Shown in pieces: positions 45,104 to 54,163 of a DNA stretch of 64,000 nucleotides; position 1 is the stretch's first letter; each line of letters begins with the position of its first letter. Under the pieces are notes generated by a model. The model did no database searches and was not told the origin of the DNA. It saw only the letters and a program-made list of their open reading frames with translations. The stretch is taken from positions 2,728,001 to 2,792,000 of the forward strand of contig JAWKIR010000002.1 of the NCBI GenBank assembly GCA_041394245.1. The letters are read 5' to 3'. Made by a program: the position numbers and the translations under genes. This stretch comes from Acidimicrobiales bacterium (GTDB taxonomy: Bacteria > Actinomycetota > Acidimicrobiia > Acidimicrobiales > Aldehydirespiratoraceae).

Positions 45104-46211
45104 ACCGATCCGGCAGGAACCGTTCCCGATAGCGCGCGAACGTCTCGTCGAGTTCGGCCCGGTCGACGCCGACCAGCGAGTACTCGTGCTGCCCGGCTTC
45201 GGCCGGTGGACGGGCATCGACGGGCACCGGGGCGATGTCGAACCGACGGCAGAGGCCATCGAGCGTTCCCTGGGGATCGGCGATCAGCTCGCGTTGATCG
45301 ATGTGGGTCACCTGCGCGTCCGGGAGATCGGCGTCGACCAGCGCGTCGAGTGACCGGCCGTACAGATCGAGGTGGTAGCGGGCGATCTCGGTCTCGTCGA
45401 CCGTGTCACTGAACGCCCGACGGAGGTTGGCGACGAGGCTCGTCACCGAACCCAACACCTCGGTCGGCTCCCGATGGGTGATCACGACCCGCGCATCGGG
45501 GTAGCTGGCGAGCACGGTCGGCAGGTTGTTGAGATGCACCGGCGACTTCAGGACCCACCGCGACGGGCGATGCCGTTGGAGGCTCTGGAGGACGAGGCGG
45601 TGCCGGTCGTAGGCCGGGGTCATGTCGCAGGCCTGGAGCCAGTCGACATACCGGGGAACCCGGTAGCGGCTGATGAACTCCTCGCTGCGGAACGCGAACG
45701 ACATCGCCGAGAGGCATTCCTTGTGCATGCGGCCCGCGTAGCGGTGGATCGACATCATCCCCTCGCTCCGCCGCTGTGGCCAGGTGAGCTCCTCGTCGGC
45801 CGCGGCGATCCGGGGGTCGTCGTCGGCCACGACCGCTCCGGGAGGAGGGGCGGGGAAGAGGAGCTCCCATCCCTCGGGTGCACGGAGCTCGGGATGCTGC
45901 GCGAGGAGTCCGTGAAGGAAGGTCGTGCCGGTGCGGGGCGCGCCGGCGACGATCACCGGTGCATCGATCCGTTCCGCGCCGATCGCCGGGTCGTGACGGG
46001 CGGCCGCTTCGAGTCGTGCCCGTTCCGCGATGATCCGGGTCAGCCACCGGTGGGTGAAGGCGCGGCCGTCGGCGGTCAGGGCGGCATCGACCTCGAGGGA
46101 GTCGAGGAGGAGGTCGAACGGTTCCGCGACGGTCGCCAGCGAACGCTCGATCTCGTCGGTCGTCGTGTCGGCCGCGTCGGCGGCGGCGACCACCAGGGCG
46201 GCGCGCTCCAC
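45090..46211 (-). CDS. Sulfotransferase-family protein
   Basis: 373 residues from GTG, directly after the DUF1214-like stop. The PAPS 5'-phosphosulfate loop GAPRTGTTFLHGLLAQHP (~90-106) and the 3'-phosphate region (PDARVVITHREPTEVLGS) are clear. It would transfer sulfate from PAPS to a lipid, steroid or glycan hydroxyl. It is the second gene of a two-gene unit. Confidence 0.88.
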   Translation of the reverse strand: MERAALVVAAADAADTTTDEIERSLATVAEPFDLLLDSLEVDAALTADGRAFTHRWLTRIIAERARLEAAARHDPAIGAERIDAPVIVAGAPRTGTTFLHGLLAQHPELRAPEGWELLFPAPPPGAVVADDDPRIAAADEELTWPQRRSEGMMSIHRYAGRMHKECLSAMSFAFRSEEFISRYRVPRYVDWLQACDMTPAYDRHRLVLQSLQRHRPSRWVLKSPVHLNNLPTVLASYPDARVVITHREPTEVLGSVTSLVANLRRAFSDTVDETEIARYHLDLYGRSLDALVDADLPDAQVTHIDQRELIADPQGTLDGLCRRFDIAPVPVDARPPAEAGQHEYSLVGVDRAELDETFARYRERFLPDRSRRR

Positions 46212-46212
46212 C

Positions 46213-47379
46213 TCAGGTCCGGAAGCGCCACGCCAGGTGGGTGCGGCGGGCGGCGAGTTCGGCTCGGCGCTGCTCGGGCGCCACGCGAGGCGTGTCGGGG
46301 CCCATCACGGCGTCGAGTGTGTCGACCTTCACCACGCGCGACTCGATGGCCGGGGCGTGATCGTCGTGGGGCCAGAACCAGCGGAACGTGCACAACCCGG
46401 TGCCTCGTCCGCCGGTGTCGAGCCAGTTCGCGGCGCCGACGTCGATCGGGGAGATCACCGCACGGATGCGGCCGTCGGCCGACAGGGTGGTCTGGCGATG
46501 GTTGCGGCTGCAGACGCGACCGGTCGGATCGGTCAGTTCGAACGTGCCCATGCGATAGAGCTGGAGGGCCCAGTAGTCGGCGTGGGGCACGTCGGCTTCC
46601 ACGAAGATCGCCTCGTCGGGGGCCAGGTCCCAGAAGTTGAACGAGTACCGCGCCGCCGAGAGTCCCTTCGCGACGGCCAGCCCGCTCGAGAAGACGTTGG
46701 GCTCGCGTTCGTCACGGTTCTCGACCATGTAGCGGTTCCAGTAGAGCATCGAGTCCTCGACCTGCCGGTAGGCGCGATCGAGTCGGGTCTCGAGCTCGTC
46801 GAGCGAAACGGCAGGAGTGGGGCCGGGGTCGTCGAGGCACTCGATGACCATCGTGGCCGGCTCGTCGGCGGTCCAGTCGTAGTAGTACTCGCGAAACGAC
46901 GCCATGATCGCGCCGTCCGGCAGGTCGATGTGGCGATCGCCGCTGCCGTCACCGCCCAGGGTCAGCTCGAACTCGTCGCCCGGACCGATCCCCAGGTCGG
47001 AAGCCGTGACCTGGCCGACGGTCCCCCACACCTCGTTGTGCATGAAGCCCTTGCGGATCGCGAGGAGCCACTGGTCGCACGAGTGCATCCGGCCGGTGAT
47101 CCGGTAGCGGCGGTCCGGGCTGATGCGGGCGTGGTGGTAGACGTTGTCCGCGTTCGGGCCGCCCCACTGATGCACCAGGTCGTTGTGGCGGTGGAATGCC
47201 GGCCGGGCCGGGTCGGCGTGGAACACCTCCCACTCGACGAAGCCGGCGATCTGTTCGACGAGATGCTCGAGCTGTTCGACCGGTGCGTCGGGGAACTCGT
47301 CGCCGACCACTCGATCGGCGAGCTGGTGCAGCCGGTCGGTGAAGGCTCGGAAGGTCGCGGTGAGGTCGCCGTCGGACAC
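46213..47379 (-). CDS. DUF1214-like protein
   Basis: 388 residues from the GTG at 47379, supported by TACGCT 6 nt upstream; the longer frame runs into the divergent gene. The C-terminal third (RNHRQTTLSADGRIRAV, VGAANWLDTGG, FRWFWPHDDH) resembles DUF1214, a beta-rich domain of unknown function. The N-terminal half is helical and unassigned. It probably acts with the sulfotransferase encoded 1 nt downstream. Confidence 0.65.
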   Translation of the reverse strand: MSDGDLTATFRAFTDRLHQLADRVVGDEFPDAPVEQLEHLVEQIAGFVEWEVFHADPARPAFHRHNDLVHQWGGPNADNVYHHARISPDRRYRITGRMHSCDQWLLAIRKGFMHNEVWGTVGQVTASDLGIGPGDEFELTLGGDGSGDRHIDLPDGAIMASFREYYYDWTADEPATMVIECLDDPGPTPAVSLDELETRLDRAYRQVEDSMLYWNRYMVENRDEREPNVFSSGLAVAKGLSAARYSFNFWDLAPDEAIFVEADVPHADYWALQLYRMGTFELTDPTGRVCSRNHRQTTLSADGRIRAVISPIDVGAANWLDTGGRGTGLCTFRWFWPHDDHAPAIESRVVKVDTLDAVMGPDTPRVAPEQRRAELAARRTHLAWRFRT

Positions 47380-47385
47380 GGCCGG

Positions 47386-47391
47386 AGCGTA
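47386..47391 (-). promoter_or_regulatory. Leaderless -10 element
   Basis: TACGCT on the minus strand, 6 nt before GTG 47379; it decides that start. Confidence 0.6.
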
Positions 47392-47408
47392 GTCGACCGC
47401 CCGCGGAC

Positions 47409-47414
47409 TACCGT
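47409..47414 (+). promoter_or_regulatory. Leaderless -10 element
   Basis: TACCGT ends 7 nt before ATG 47422. With the minus-strand element it forms a compact divergent promoter pair. Confidence 0.6.
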
Positions 47415-47421
47415 TCGCCGG

Positions 47422-48402
47422 ATGACCGATCTCGTGCTTCCGTTCCCGCGGGTCGATCTCGGCCACTGGCCGACGCCGCTTGCGCCGTGCCGGCGTCTGC
47501 AGGAGGAACGCGGCGGTCCGTTGATCTGGCTCAAGCGCGACGACTGTTCAGGACTCGCGTTGGGTGGCAACAAGACCCGCAAGCTCGAGTTCCTGCTCGG
47601 CGAGGCGCTCGCCCAGGGCGCCTCGGGGGTCGTCACCTTCGGCGCGATCCAGTCCAACCATGCCCGCCAGACCGCCGCCGCCTGTGCACACGTCGGGCTT
47701 CCGTGCGATCTCGTCCTGACCGATGCGGTCGACCGCCCGACCGAGATCTACCGGTCCGGTGGCAACCGGTTGCTCGACGACGTGCTCGGTGCGACCGTGC
47801 ACGTCGTCGCCGACGACGCCGCCGCGCTCGTTCGGGCCGGCGAACTCGCCGAGGCCGAGCCCGAGCGCTACTTCATCGATCCCGGCGGTTCGAGTGCCAC
47901 CGGCGCGCTCGGCTATGTCGCCGCCGCGGCCGAGCTGGCCGAACAGATCGCGGCCGCGGGGCTCCGGCCCGGCGAGCTGGTGGTCGCCTCGTCGACGGGC
48001 GGCACCGCAGCCGGGCTCGTGGTCGGCCTGGCGGCGGCCGGGCTCGACCTTCTCGTCACCCCTGTCGCCGTGTATGCCGACGCGGCGCACACGGCGGGTT
48101 CGATCGATCGGCTCGTGTCCGACACGGCGGCGCGGCTCGGCCTCGATGCGGCGGCCCTCGGCCCGTGGCGGGTCGACGGAACCGCTCTGGGTGACGGCTA
48201 CGGCATCGAGACGGCCGAGTCCCACGCCGCCGTGCTCGAACTCGCCCGCACCGAGGGTGTCCTGCTCGACCCCGTCTACACGGCCAAGGCGTTCGCCTCG
48301 TTGCTGGCCCGGACCGGCGACATCGACCCCGAAGCCGACGTGGTGTTCCTGCACACGGGCGGCCAACCGGGGATGTTCGCCTACGCCGACGCGTTCACCT
48401 GA
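47422..48402 (+). CDS. PLP-dependent D-cysteine desulfhydrase/ACC-deaminase family
   Basis: 326 residues. IWLKRDDCSGLALGGNKTRKLEF contains the PLP Lys (N-K-T-R-K region, ~50). GAIQSNHARQTAA binds the carboxylate, and SSTGGTAAGL is the phosphate cup. It resembles DcyD more than true ACC deaminase and would form pyruvate, H2S and ammonia from D-cysteine. The 3' end overlaps the convergent hydroxylase by 22 nt. Confidence 0.88.
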   Translation: MTDLVLPFPRVDLGHWPTPLAPCRRLQEERGGPLIWLKRDDCSGLALGGNKTRKLEFLLGEALAQGASGVVTFGAIQSNHARQTAAACAHVGLPCDLVLTDAVDRPTEIYRSGGNRLLDDVLGATVHVVADDAAALVRAGELAEAEPERYFIDPGGSSATGALGYVAAAAELAEQIAAAGLRPGELVVASSTGGTAAGLVVGLAAAGLDLLVTPVAVYADAAHTAGSIDRLVSDTAARLGLDAAALGPWRVDGTALGDGYGIETAESHAAVLELARTEGVLLDPVYTAKAFASLLARTGDIDPEADVVFLHTGGQPGMFAYADAFT

Positions 48403-49307
48403 TCGGGTTGCCATCCGGGGCGTCCGAAGACGTGCCCCCACTTGTTGCGCCAGCCCTTGGCCCGGCGAACGTCGCGGGCGATGTCGGCCATCTCGTGGTA
48501 ACCGATCCGGATCGGATTGAAGGTCTTGATGTTCTTGGTCAGGCCGTACTTCACCCGGCGGACCTCGGGTTCGAACGTGCCGAACAGCTTGTCCCAGGTG
48601 ATCAGGATGCCGCCGTAGTTCTTGTCGAGATACTGCGGGTTGGCGCCGTGATGCACCCGGTGATGCGAGGGGGTGTTGAGCACCGATTCGCTGACGGGGT
48701 CGAGTCGGTCGATCACCTCGGTGTGGATCCAGTACTGGTAGAGCAGGTTCAGCTGCCCGGCGCGTGCGGTCTGCTGCAGCGGGATGCCGAGCAGTGGCAT
48801 CGGGAAGAACACCCATGAGGTGAGATAGCCCGACCAGGGCTGGCGCAGTGCCGTCGACAGGTTGTAGTGCTCGCTCGAGTGGTGGGTGACGTGGTTGGCC
48901 CAGAGGATCCGCTTCTCGTGCTGCCAGCGGTGACTCCAGTAGTAGAGGAAGTCCCACATCACCATCGACACCAGGAACGATCCCTTGCGCTTGCCGAGAT
49001 CGGCGACCCGATGGCGGTACAGGAACCTGCTGACCCGCGAGAGTGCGCCGTAGTAGGCGAGATTGACCGCGACGTTGCCGGCCAGCATCGCCAGGCTCGC
49101 CGTCGTGTCGCGCTTCTCGTAGCCGACGGGGATGAGCTCGTCGGGTGGCAACGACGGGTCGGAGAGTTCGGCCGGCGTCCAGTCGTCGAGATCGCCGGGT
49201 TCGCGCAATGGCCGGCCCCGCAGCGCCCGTGCCTCGGCCAGCATCGTCAGCACGAAGATGGGGAGCGAGGCCAGATCGACCTTGTCGATGGGGAGCGACC
49301 GCTTCAC
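48381..49307 (-). CDS. Sterol desaturase/fatty acid hydroxylase superfamily protein
   Basis: 308 residues from GTG. Integral-membrane diiron enzyme: histidine boxes HRWQHE, HVTHHSSEH and HRVHH, with helices between. It hydroxylates or desaturates a lipid. No signal peptide. The nearby glycolate genes are on the opposite strand and unrelated. Confidence 0.88.
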   Translation of the reverse strand: MKRSLPIDKVDLASLPIFVLTMLAEARALRGRPLREPGDLDDWTPAELSDPSLPPDELIPVGYEKRDTTASLAMLAGNVAVNLAYYGALSRVSRFLYRHRVADLGKRKGSFLVSMVMWDFLYYWSHRWQHEKRILWANHVTHHSSEHYNLSTALRQPWSGYLTSWVFFPMPLLGIPLQQTARAGQLNLLYQYWIHTEVIDRLDPVSESVLNTPSHHRVHHGANPQYLDKNYGGILITWDKLFGTFEPEVRRVKYGLTKNIKTFNPIRIGYHEMADIARDVRRAKGWRNKWGHVFGRPGWQPDQVNASA

Positions 49308-49386
49308 CCCCGCAGCATGACCCGCAGGACGGGCACTGTCCACGCGGGACTGTCCACGCGGGACTGCCGACGGGGTCGGCTCGCCC

Positions 49387-49392
49387 TACGCT
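49387..49392 (+). promoter_or_regulatory. Leaderless -10 of the glc operon
   Basis: TACGCT ends 7 nt before ATG 49400. Confidence 0.6.
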
Positions 49393-49399
49393 GGCGGCG

Positions 49400-50869
49400 A
49401 TGGGGCTTCTCGACCGACTCGTCCGCCGGGAGGCGGTGACGGATCCCCTGGTCGCGGACCTGCGGGCCGTGCTGGCCGACGATCGCGTCCGTGTCGACGG
49501 TGCCGAGCGGGCGTTGATGGCCAAGGACGCCTCGGTGTTCGGTGGCGGAGTCGCCGGCCCGACGTGCTTCCCCACGTCCACCGAAGAGGTCCGGGCGATC
49601 ATGCGCGTCGCCGAGCGTCATGGATCGGCGGTCGTCCCCCGGGGCGCCGGCACCGGCCTGGCCGGGGGCGCGATTCCCCTGGGCGCGCCGATCGTGGTGT
49701 CGCTGGGGAAGATGAACCGCATCCTCGAGATCGACGAGGCGAACCGGATCGTCTGGGTCGAACCCGGGGTGATCAACCTCGACCTGTCCAAGCACCTTCG
49801 CCCCCTCGGCTACCACTTCGCACCGGACCCCTCGAGTCAGGCCGTCTGCACCCTGGGCGGGAACGTCGCCAACAACTCCGGGGGTCCCCACTGTCTCGCC
49901 TACGGCGTCACCGACGCTCATGTCGTCGCGGTCGAGGTCGTGCTGGCCGACGGCGAGGTCGTCATGCTCGGAGGGCTCGACGCCGAGCCTCCGGGCTATG
50001 ACCTGCGCGGCGCCTTCGTCGGTGGCGAGGGCACGCTCGGGATCGCGACCCGGATCGCTGTTCGCCTGACCCGCAATCCGCCGGCCGTGCGCACCTTGCT
50101 CCTGTCGTTCTCGACCGTTCGCGACGCCGCCGAGACCGTCAGCGCGATCATCGCCGACGGCATCGTGCCCGCCGCGCTCGAGGTCATGGACCAGCGCATC
50201 ACGGTCGCCGTGGAGAACTTCGTCGGCGCCGGCTACCCGGTCGACGCCGCCGCCGTGCTCCTTGCCGAGGTCGAAGGGCTCGATGCGGGGGTCGAGATCG
50301 ACGCGGCGCGGATCGAGGCGATCGGCCTGGCCAACGGCGCCACAGAGGTGCGTCGGGCCGGATCCGATGACGAACGCGAGCTCCTGTGGAAGGGCCGCAA
50401 GACCGCGTTCGGGGCGATCGCCCAGCTGGCCCCCGACTACTACCTCCACGACACGGTGGTGCCCCGCTCGGCCCTGGCCGACGTGCTCGAGCAGGTCTAC
50501 GAGATCGCCGATCGACACGACGTGATCGTGATGAACGTGTTCCACGCCGGCGACGGCAACCTCCATCCACTGCTGCTGTTCGACGCCCGGGAGGCGGGCA
50601 CCCTCGAGCGGGTCCACGCGGCGGGAGCCGAGATCCTCCGGGCCTCGCTGGCCGCCGGTGGCGTGCTCAGCGGGGAGCACGGCGTCGGGGTCGAGAAGCA
50701 GCGCTTCATGGGCGAGCTGTTCACCGACGCCGACCTCGAACACCAGAACCGGTTGCGGCGGGCGTTCGATCCGGCCTGTCGGGCAAACCCCGGCAAGGTC
50801 CTGCCGATGGGTCACTCCTGCGCCGACATCCAGGCACTGCGTGCGGTTCCGACCGGGGTGTGGGGATGA
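49400..50869 (+). CDS. glcD: Glycolate oxidase FAD subunit GlcD
   Basis: 489 residues. PCMH FAD domain: VPRGAGTGLAGGA, TLGGNVANNSGGPHCLAYG and GGEGTLGIATR. The C-terminal oxidase domain has MNVFHAGDGNLHPLL and LSGEHGVGVEK. It oxidises glycolate to glyoxylate, passing electrons via GlcF to quinone. It heads a coupled glcD-glcE-glcF operon. Confidence 0.94.
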   Translation: MGLLDRLVRREAVTDPLVADLRAVLADDRVRVDGAERALMAKDASVFGGGVAGPTCFPTSTEEVRAIMRVAERHGSAVVPRGAGTGLAGGAIPLGAPIVVSLGKMNRILEIDEANRIVWVEPGVINLDLSKHLRPLGYHFAPDPSSQAVCTLGGNVANNSGGPHCLAYGVTDAHVVAVEVVLADGEVVMLGGLDAEPPGYDLRGAFVGGEGTLGIATRIAVRLTRNPPAVRTLLLSFSTVRDAAETVSAIIADGIVPAALEVMDQRITVAVENFVGAGYPVDAAAVLLAEVEGLDAGVEIDAARIEAIGLANGATEVRRAGSDDERELLWKGRKTAFGAIAQLAPDYYLHDTVVPRSALADVLEQVYEIADRHDVIVMNVFHAGDGNLHPLLLFDAREAGTLERVHAAGAEILRASLAAGGVLSGEHGVGVEKQRFMGELFTDADLEHQNRLRRAFDPACRANPGKVLPMGHSCADIQALRAVPTGVWG

Positions 50870-51789
50870 GCACACTGGCGATCACCGACCCGGTGTTGCT
50901 CGGGTTCGCCGAGGAGGTCGGTGCCCAGGGCCCGGTCGCCGTCGCCGGCCGCCGCACCCGCTGGGATGTCGGGGGCCCGCTCGACGCCGATGCTCGGGTC
51001 CTGTCGGCTCCCACCGGCATCGTCGCCTACGCCGCGTCGGAGATGACGGTGCAGGTGCGGGCCGGGACCCCGGTGGCGGAGCTCGCCGCCGAACTCGCCG
51101 ACCACGGGCAACGCACCGCACTGCCCGATCGGGGTGGCACGGTCGGCGGCGCCGTCGCCGTCGGGGAGAATCCGGTCGATGTGATGGCCCGCGGTCGACT
51201 CCGTGATGCGGTGCTCCAGGTCCGCTATGTGGGCGCCGCGGGCGAGCCGGTCACCGGCGGTGGCCCGGTCGTGAAGAACGTGACGGGCTACAACCTCCCG
51301 AAGCTGATGACGGGTTCGCTCGGCACCCTCGGCTTGCTCGCCGAATTCGTGTTGCGCACCAATCCCATCCCTGCGGCGTCGCGTTGGCTCTGCGCTGCCG
51401 GGGTCGATCCGACCGCGGCCCACCGGGCCGTGCACCGAGCCGCCGAGGTGCTGTGGGACGGTTCGTCCACCTGGATCCATCTCGAGGGTCACGGCCCCGA
51501 CATCGATGCCGAGGGCGCCGTGTTGCGCGATCTCGCCGGCTTCGTCGAGGTCGACGGCCCGCCCGCCCGGCCCGCCCATCGCTGGTCGCTGAGCCCGGCG
51601 GAGGTCCTCGCCCTTCCTGCGTCGAATCCGGGTGCCACGCTGGTCGCCGTCGGGGTCGGGCTGGCATGGTCCGACACGCCCCAGCCGCCTCGGCCGGTTC
51701 CGCCCGGGGTCGCCGCCATCGCGGCCCGACTCAAGCACAACTTCGACCCTACGGGCCGCCTCAACCCCGGTCGCGAGGTCGGCCGCTGA
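50866..51789 (+). CDS. glcE: Glycolate oxidase FAD-binding subunit GlcE
   Basis: 307 residues, ATGA-coupled to glcD. A reduced PCMH domain (VQVRAGTPVAELAAEL, PDRGGTVGGAVAVG, PVVKNVTGYNLPKL, GSLGTLGLLAE) and a C-terminal LKHNFDPTGRLNPGR motif match GlcE. Confidence 0.93.
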   Translation: MSTLAITDPVLLGFAEEVGAQGPVAVAGRRTRWDVGGPLDADARVLSAPTGIVAYAASEMTVQVRAGTPVAELAAELADHGQRTALPDRGGTVGGAVAVGENPVDVMARGRLRDAVLQVRYVGAAGEPVTGGGPVVKNVTGYNLPKLMTGSLGTLGLLAEFVLRTNPIPAASRWLCAAGVDPTAAHRAVHRAAEVLWDGSSTWIHLEGHGPDIDAEGAVLRDLAGFVEVDGPPARPAHRWSLSPAEVLALPASNPGATLVAVGVGLAWSDTPQPPRPVPPGVAAIAARLKHNFDPTGRLNPGREVGR

Positions 51790-52949
51790 TGGACCTGCAG
51801 CTCGAGCCCGACGACTTGAACACGTGCGTGCAGTGCGGGCTGTGTCTTCCCCAGTGCCCGACCTATCGGGTGACCGGCGACGAGACCCGCAGCCCCCGCG
51901 GCCGGATCCAGTTGATGCGCGAGGTCCAGGTCGGGGACGCCCCGGTCACCACCGAGATCAGGGAATCCTTCGAGAGCTGTGTGCAGTGCCGGGCCTGCGA
52001 ACCGGCGTGCCCGAGCGGCGTGCCCTACGGCCACCTCATGGAGCGCACCCGCGAAACCTTGGCAGCCGCGGGGGAGATGACGCCCCGATGGCAGCGCCTC
52101 CTCTACCGACCACTCGGCCACCCCCGCCTTCTTCGCTTCGGGAGCTCGGTCCTCGCCGTCGCCAACCGACTCCGGCTCGTTCCCAGACGCCTCGGCCTGC
52201 CCGCGTCGATGCCGATCCGGCGCCCGGCGCACACGACGTCGGGCACCGATGTCTTCCTGTTCACCGGGTGTGTGATGGATGCCTGGCAGCGAGACGTCCA
52301 CATCTCCGGCCAGCGGGTGATCGAGGCGGCCGGTTTCGGCGTGACACCGACCGGCGACGTCGCCCCGTGCTGCGGTGCGCTGCAGGCCCATGCGGGGCTC
52401 ACCGACCAGACCCGGGCGCTCGCCCGGACGACGATGGCCGCCCTCGGCGACGACGACCGTCCGATCCTGGTCGATTCGGCCGGCTGCGGCGCGGCGATGA
52501 AGGACTACGGCCATCTGTTGGGCACCGCCGAGGCGGCCGCGTTCGCGGCGCGGGTGTTCGACATCCAGGAATGGCTTGCCACCCACGTCGACCGGTTGCC
52601 GGTGGTCGAACCGCTCGACCTGCGGGTGGCCGTGCAGGACCCGTGTCATCTCCGCCAGGTGCAGCGGGTCCACGGGGCGACCCGGACGGTCCTGGCGCCA
52701 TTCGTCCGCGAGCTGGTCGAGCTCGACGACGACGGGCTCTGCTGTGGCGCCGGCGGCGCCTACTCCGTGTTCGAAGCCGAGCTCGCGGGTGAGATCAGGG
52801 AGCGCAAGGTCGCCGCGATCGATCGGGCGACCCCCGATGTCGTGGCGAGCGCGAACCCGGGGTGCTCGATGCATCTCGCCGGTGCCGGAGTCGCGGCGGT
52901 GCACCCCATGGTGCTCGTGGCCCGCGCTCTCGGCGTCGAGAAGTCGTAG
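51789..52949 (+). CDS. glcF: Glycolate oxidase Fe-S subunit GlcF
   Basis: 386 residues, TGATG-coupled. Two 4Fe-4S motifs: CVQCGLCLPQCP (~13) and CVQCRACEPACP (~64). Two CCG domains follow: FTGCVMDAWQ...PCCGAL, and DPCHLRQVQ...LCCGAGGAY. It transfers electrons from GlcD to the quinone pool. Confidence 0.95.
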   Translation: MDLQLEPDDLNTCVQCGLCLPQCPTYRVTGDETRSPRGRIQLMREVQVGDAPVTTEIRESFESCVQCRACEPACPSGVPYGHLMERTRETLAAAGEMTPRWQRLLYRPLGHPRLLRFGSSVLAVANRLRLVPRRLGLPASMPIRRPAHTTSGTDVFLFTGCVMDAWQRDVHISGQRVIEAAGFGVTPTGDVAPCCGALQAHAGLTDQTRALARTTMAALGDDDRPILVDSAGCGAAMKDYGHLLGTAEAAAFAARVFDIQEWLATHVDRLPVVEPLDLRVAVQDPCHLRQVQRVHGATRTVLAPFVRELVELDDDGLCCGAGGAYSVFEAELAGEIRERKVAAIDRATPDVVASANPGCSMHLAGAGVAAVHPMVLVARALGVEKS

Positions 52950-52952
52950 ATC

Positions 52953-54155
52953 GTGCCGCCCACGGTCGCAGTGGTCGGCGCGGGACCGGCCGGTCTGATG
53001 GCCGCCGAGGTGCTCGCGAGCGCCGGCGCGGCGGTGACCGTCTACGAGATGCACCGTTCGCCGGGGCGCAAGCTGCTGCTCGCGGGGCGCAGTGGGCTCA
53101 ACCTCACCCACCGAGAGCCGCTTCACGGATTCCTCGGGCGCTACGAACCCGCGACGGCGGCGTTGACTGCGGCCATCGAGGCCTTCCCGCCCGAGCAGGT
53201 GCGGGCCTGGGCCGAAGGACTCGGTCAGCCGACGTTCGTGGGCTCGAGTGGCCGTGTCTTCCCCGAAGCCCATCGTGCCGCCCCCCTGCTGCGGGCCTGG
53301 CTGGATCGGCTGGCCGGCCTCGGTGTCGAGCTGGCGACCTCGCACCGGTGGGTCGGATGGGAGGGCGATCGGCTCCGGTTCTCGACTCCCGACGGGGAGC
53401 GCGTGGTCGATGTCGATGCGTCGGTGATCGCGCTCGGCGGGGCCAGCTGGCCCCGAGTGGGATCCGACGGAGGATGGGTGGCGACGTTCACGGCCGACGG
53501 CACCGAGGTCGAACCCCTGCGCCCGTCGAACTGTGGCGTGGTCGTCGACTGGTCCGATGTGTTCAGGGAACGGTTCGAGGGTCATCCGATCAAGAACGTG
53601 GTGGTGCGCTGGGGCGAGCGGTCGGTGCGGGGTGAGCTCGTCGTCACCCGGGACGGTCTCGAAGGCGGACCGGTCTACGCCCTTTCCGGGACGTTGGGAC
53701 GGACGAACCGGTTCCCGACGTCCCTCGTCCTGGATCTGGCCCCGGACCTCGATGCCGCGTCGCTCGTCGATCGGTGCTCCCGCCGGCGACCGAAGGAGTC
53801 ACAATCGACGTGGCTGCGCGGTGTCGGTCTCGAACCGGTGGTTGCCGGTCTGCTTCGCGAGGCGACCGGCAACCGGATCCCCGACGACCCCGCGGAACTC
53901 GCCACCCTGGTGAAGGCCGCGCCGGTCGAGGTGCGACGCCTCGCGTCGATCGACCGAGCGATCTCGACGGCCGGCGGTGTGGCGTTCGCTGCACTCGACG
54001 TCGACCTGATGATGCGGTCCCGTCCCGGCGTGTTCCTCGCCGGCGAGATGCTGGACTGGGACGCCCCGACCGGCGGCTATCTCCTCCAGGCCTGTTTCTC
54101 GACCGGTCATCGCGCCGGTAGGGCCGCGGCCTCGTTCGTCGGCCTCGACAGCTGA
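52953..54155 (+). CDS. HI0933/BaiN-family flavoprotein
   Basis: 400 residues, GTG start 3 nt after glcF, hence co-transcribed. The N-terminal dinucleotide site VAVVGAGPAGLMAAEVL, GRKLLLAGRSGLNLTH and ALGGASWPRVGSDG match the HI0933 family. The C-terminal GEMLDWDAPTGGYLLQ holds the flavin end. Relatives reduce bile-acid enones or 2-oxo compounds; this subgroup's substrate is unknown. Confidence 0.87.
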   Translation: MPPTVAVVGAGPAGLMAAEVLASAGAAVTVYEMHRSPGRKLLLAGRSGLNLTHREPLHGFLGRYEPATAALTAAIEAFPPEQVRAWAEGLGQPTFVGSSGRVFPEAHRAAPLLRAWLDRLAGLGVELATSHRWVGWEGDRLRFSTPDGERVVDVDASVIALGGASWPRVGSDGGWVATFTADGTEVEPLRPSNCGVVVDWSDVFRERFEGHPIKNVVVRWGERSVRGELVVTRDGLEGGPVYALSGTLGRTNRFPTSLVLDLAPDLDAASLVDRCSRRRPKESQSTWLRGVGLEPVVAGLLREATGNRIPDDPAELATLVKAAPVEVRRLASIDRAISTAGGVAFAALDVDLMMRSRPGVFLAGEMLDWDAPTGGYLLQACFSTGHRAGRAAASFVGLDS

Positions 54156-54163
54156 CACGGTCG

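Noticed and set aside
51489..53585. 698-residue minus-strand frame
   Set aside because: Antisense to glcE, glcF and the HI0933 gene, all with definite motifs.
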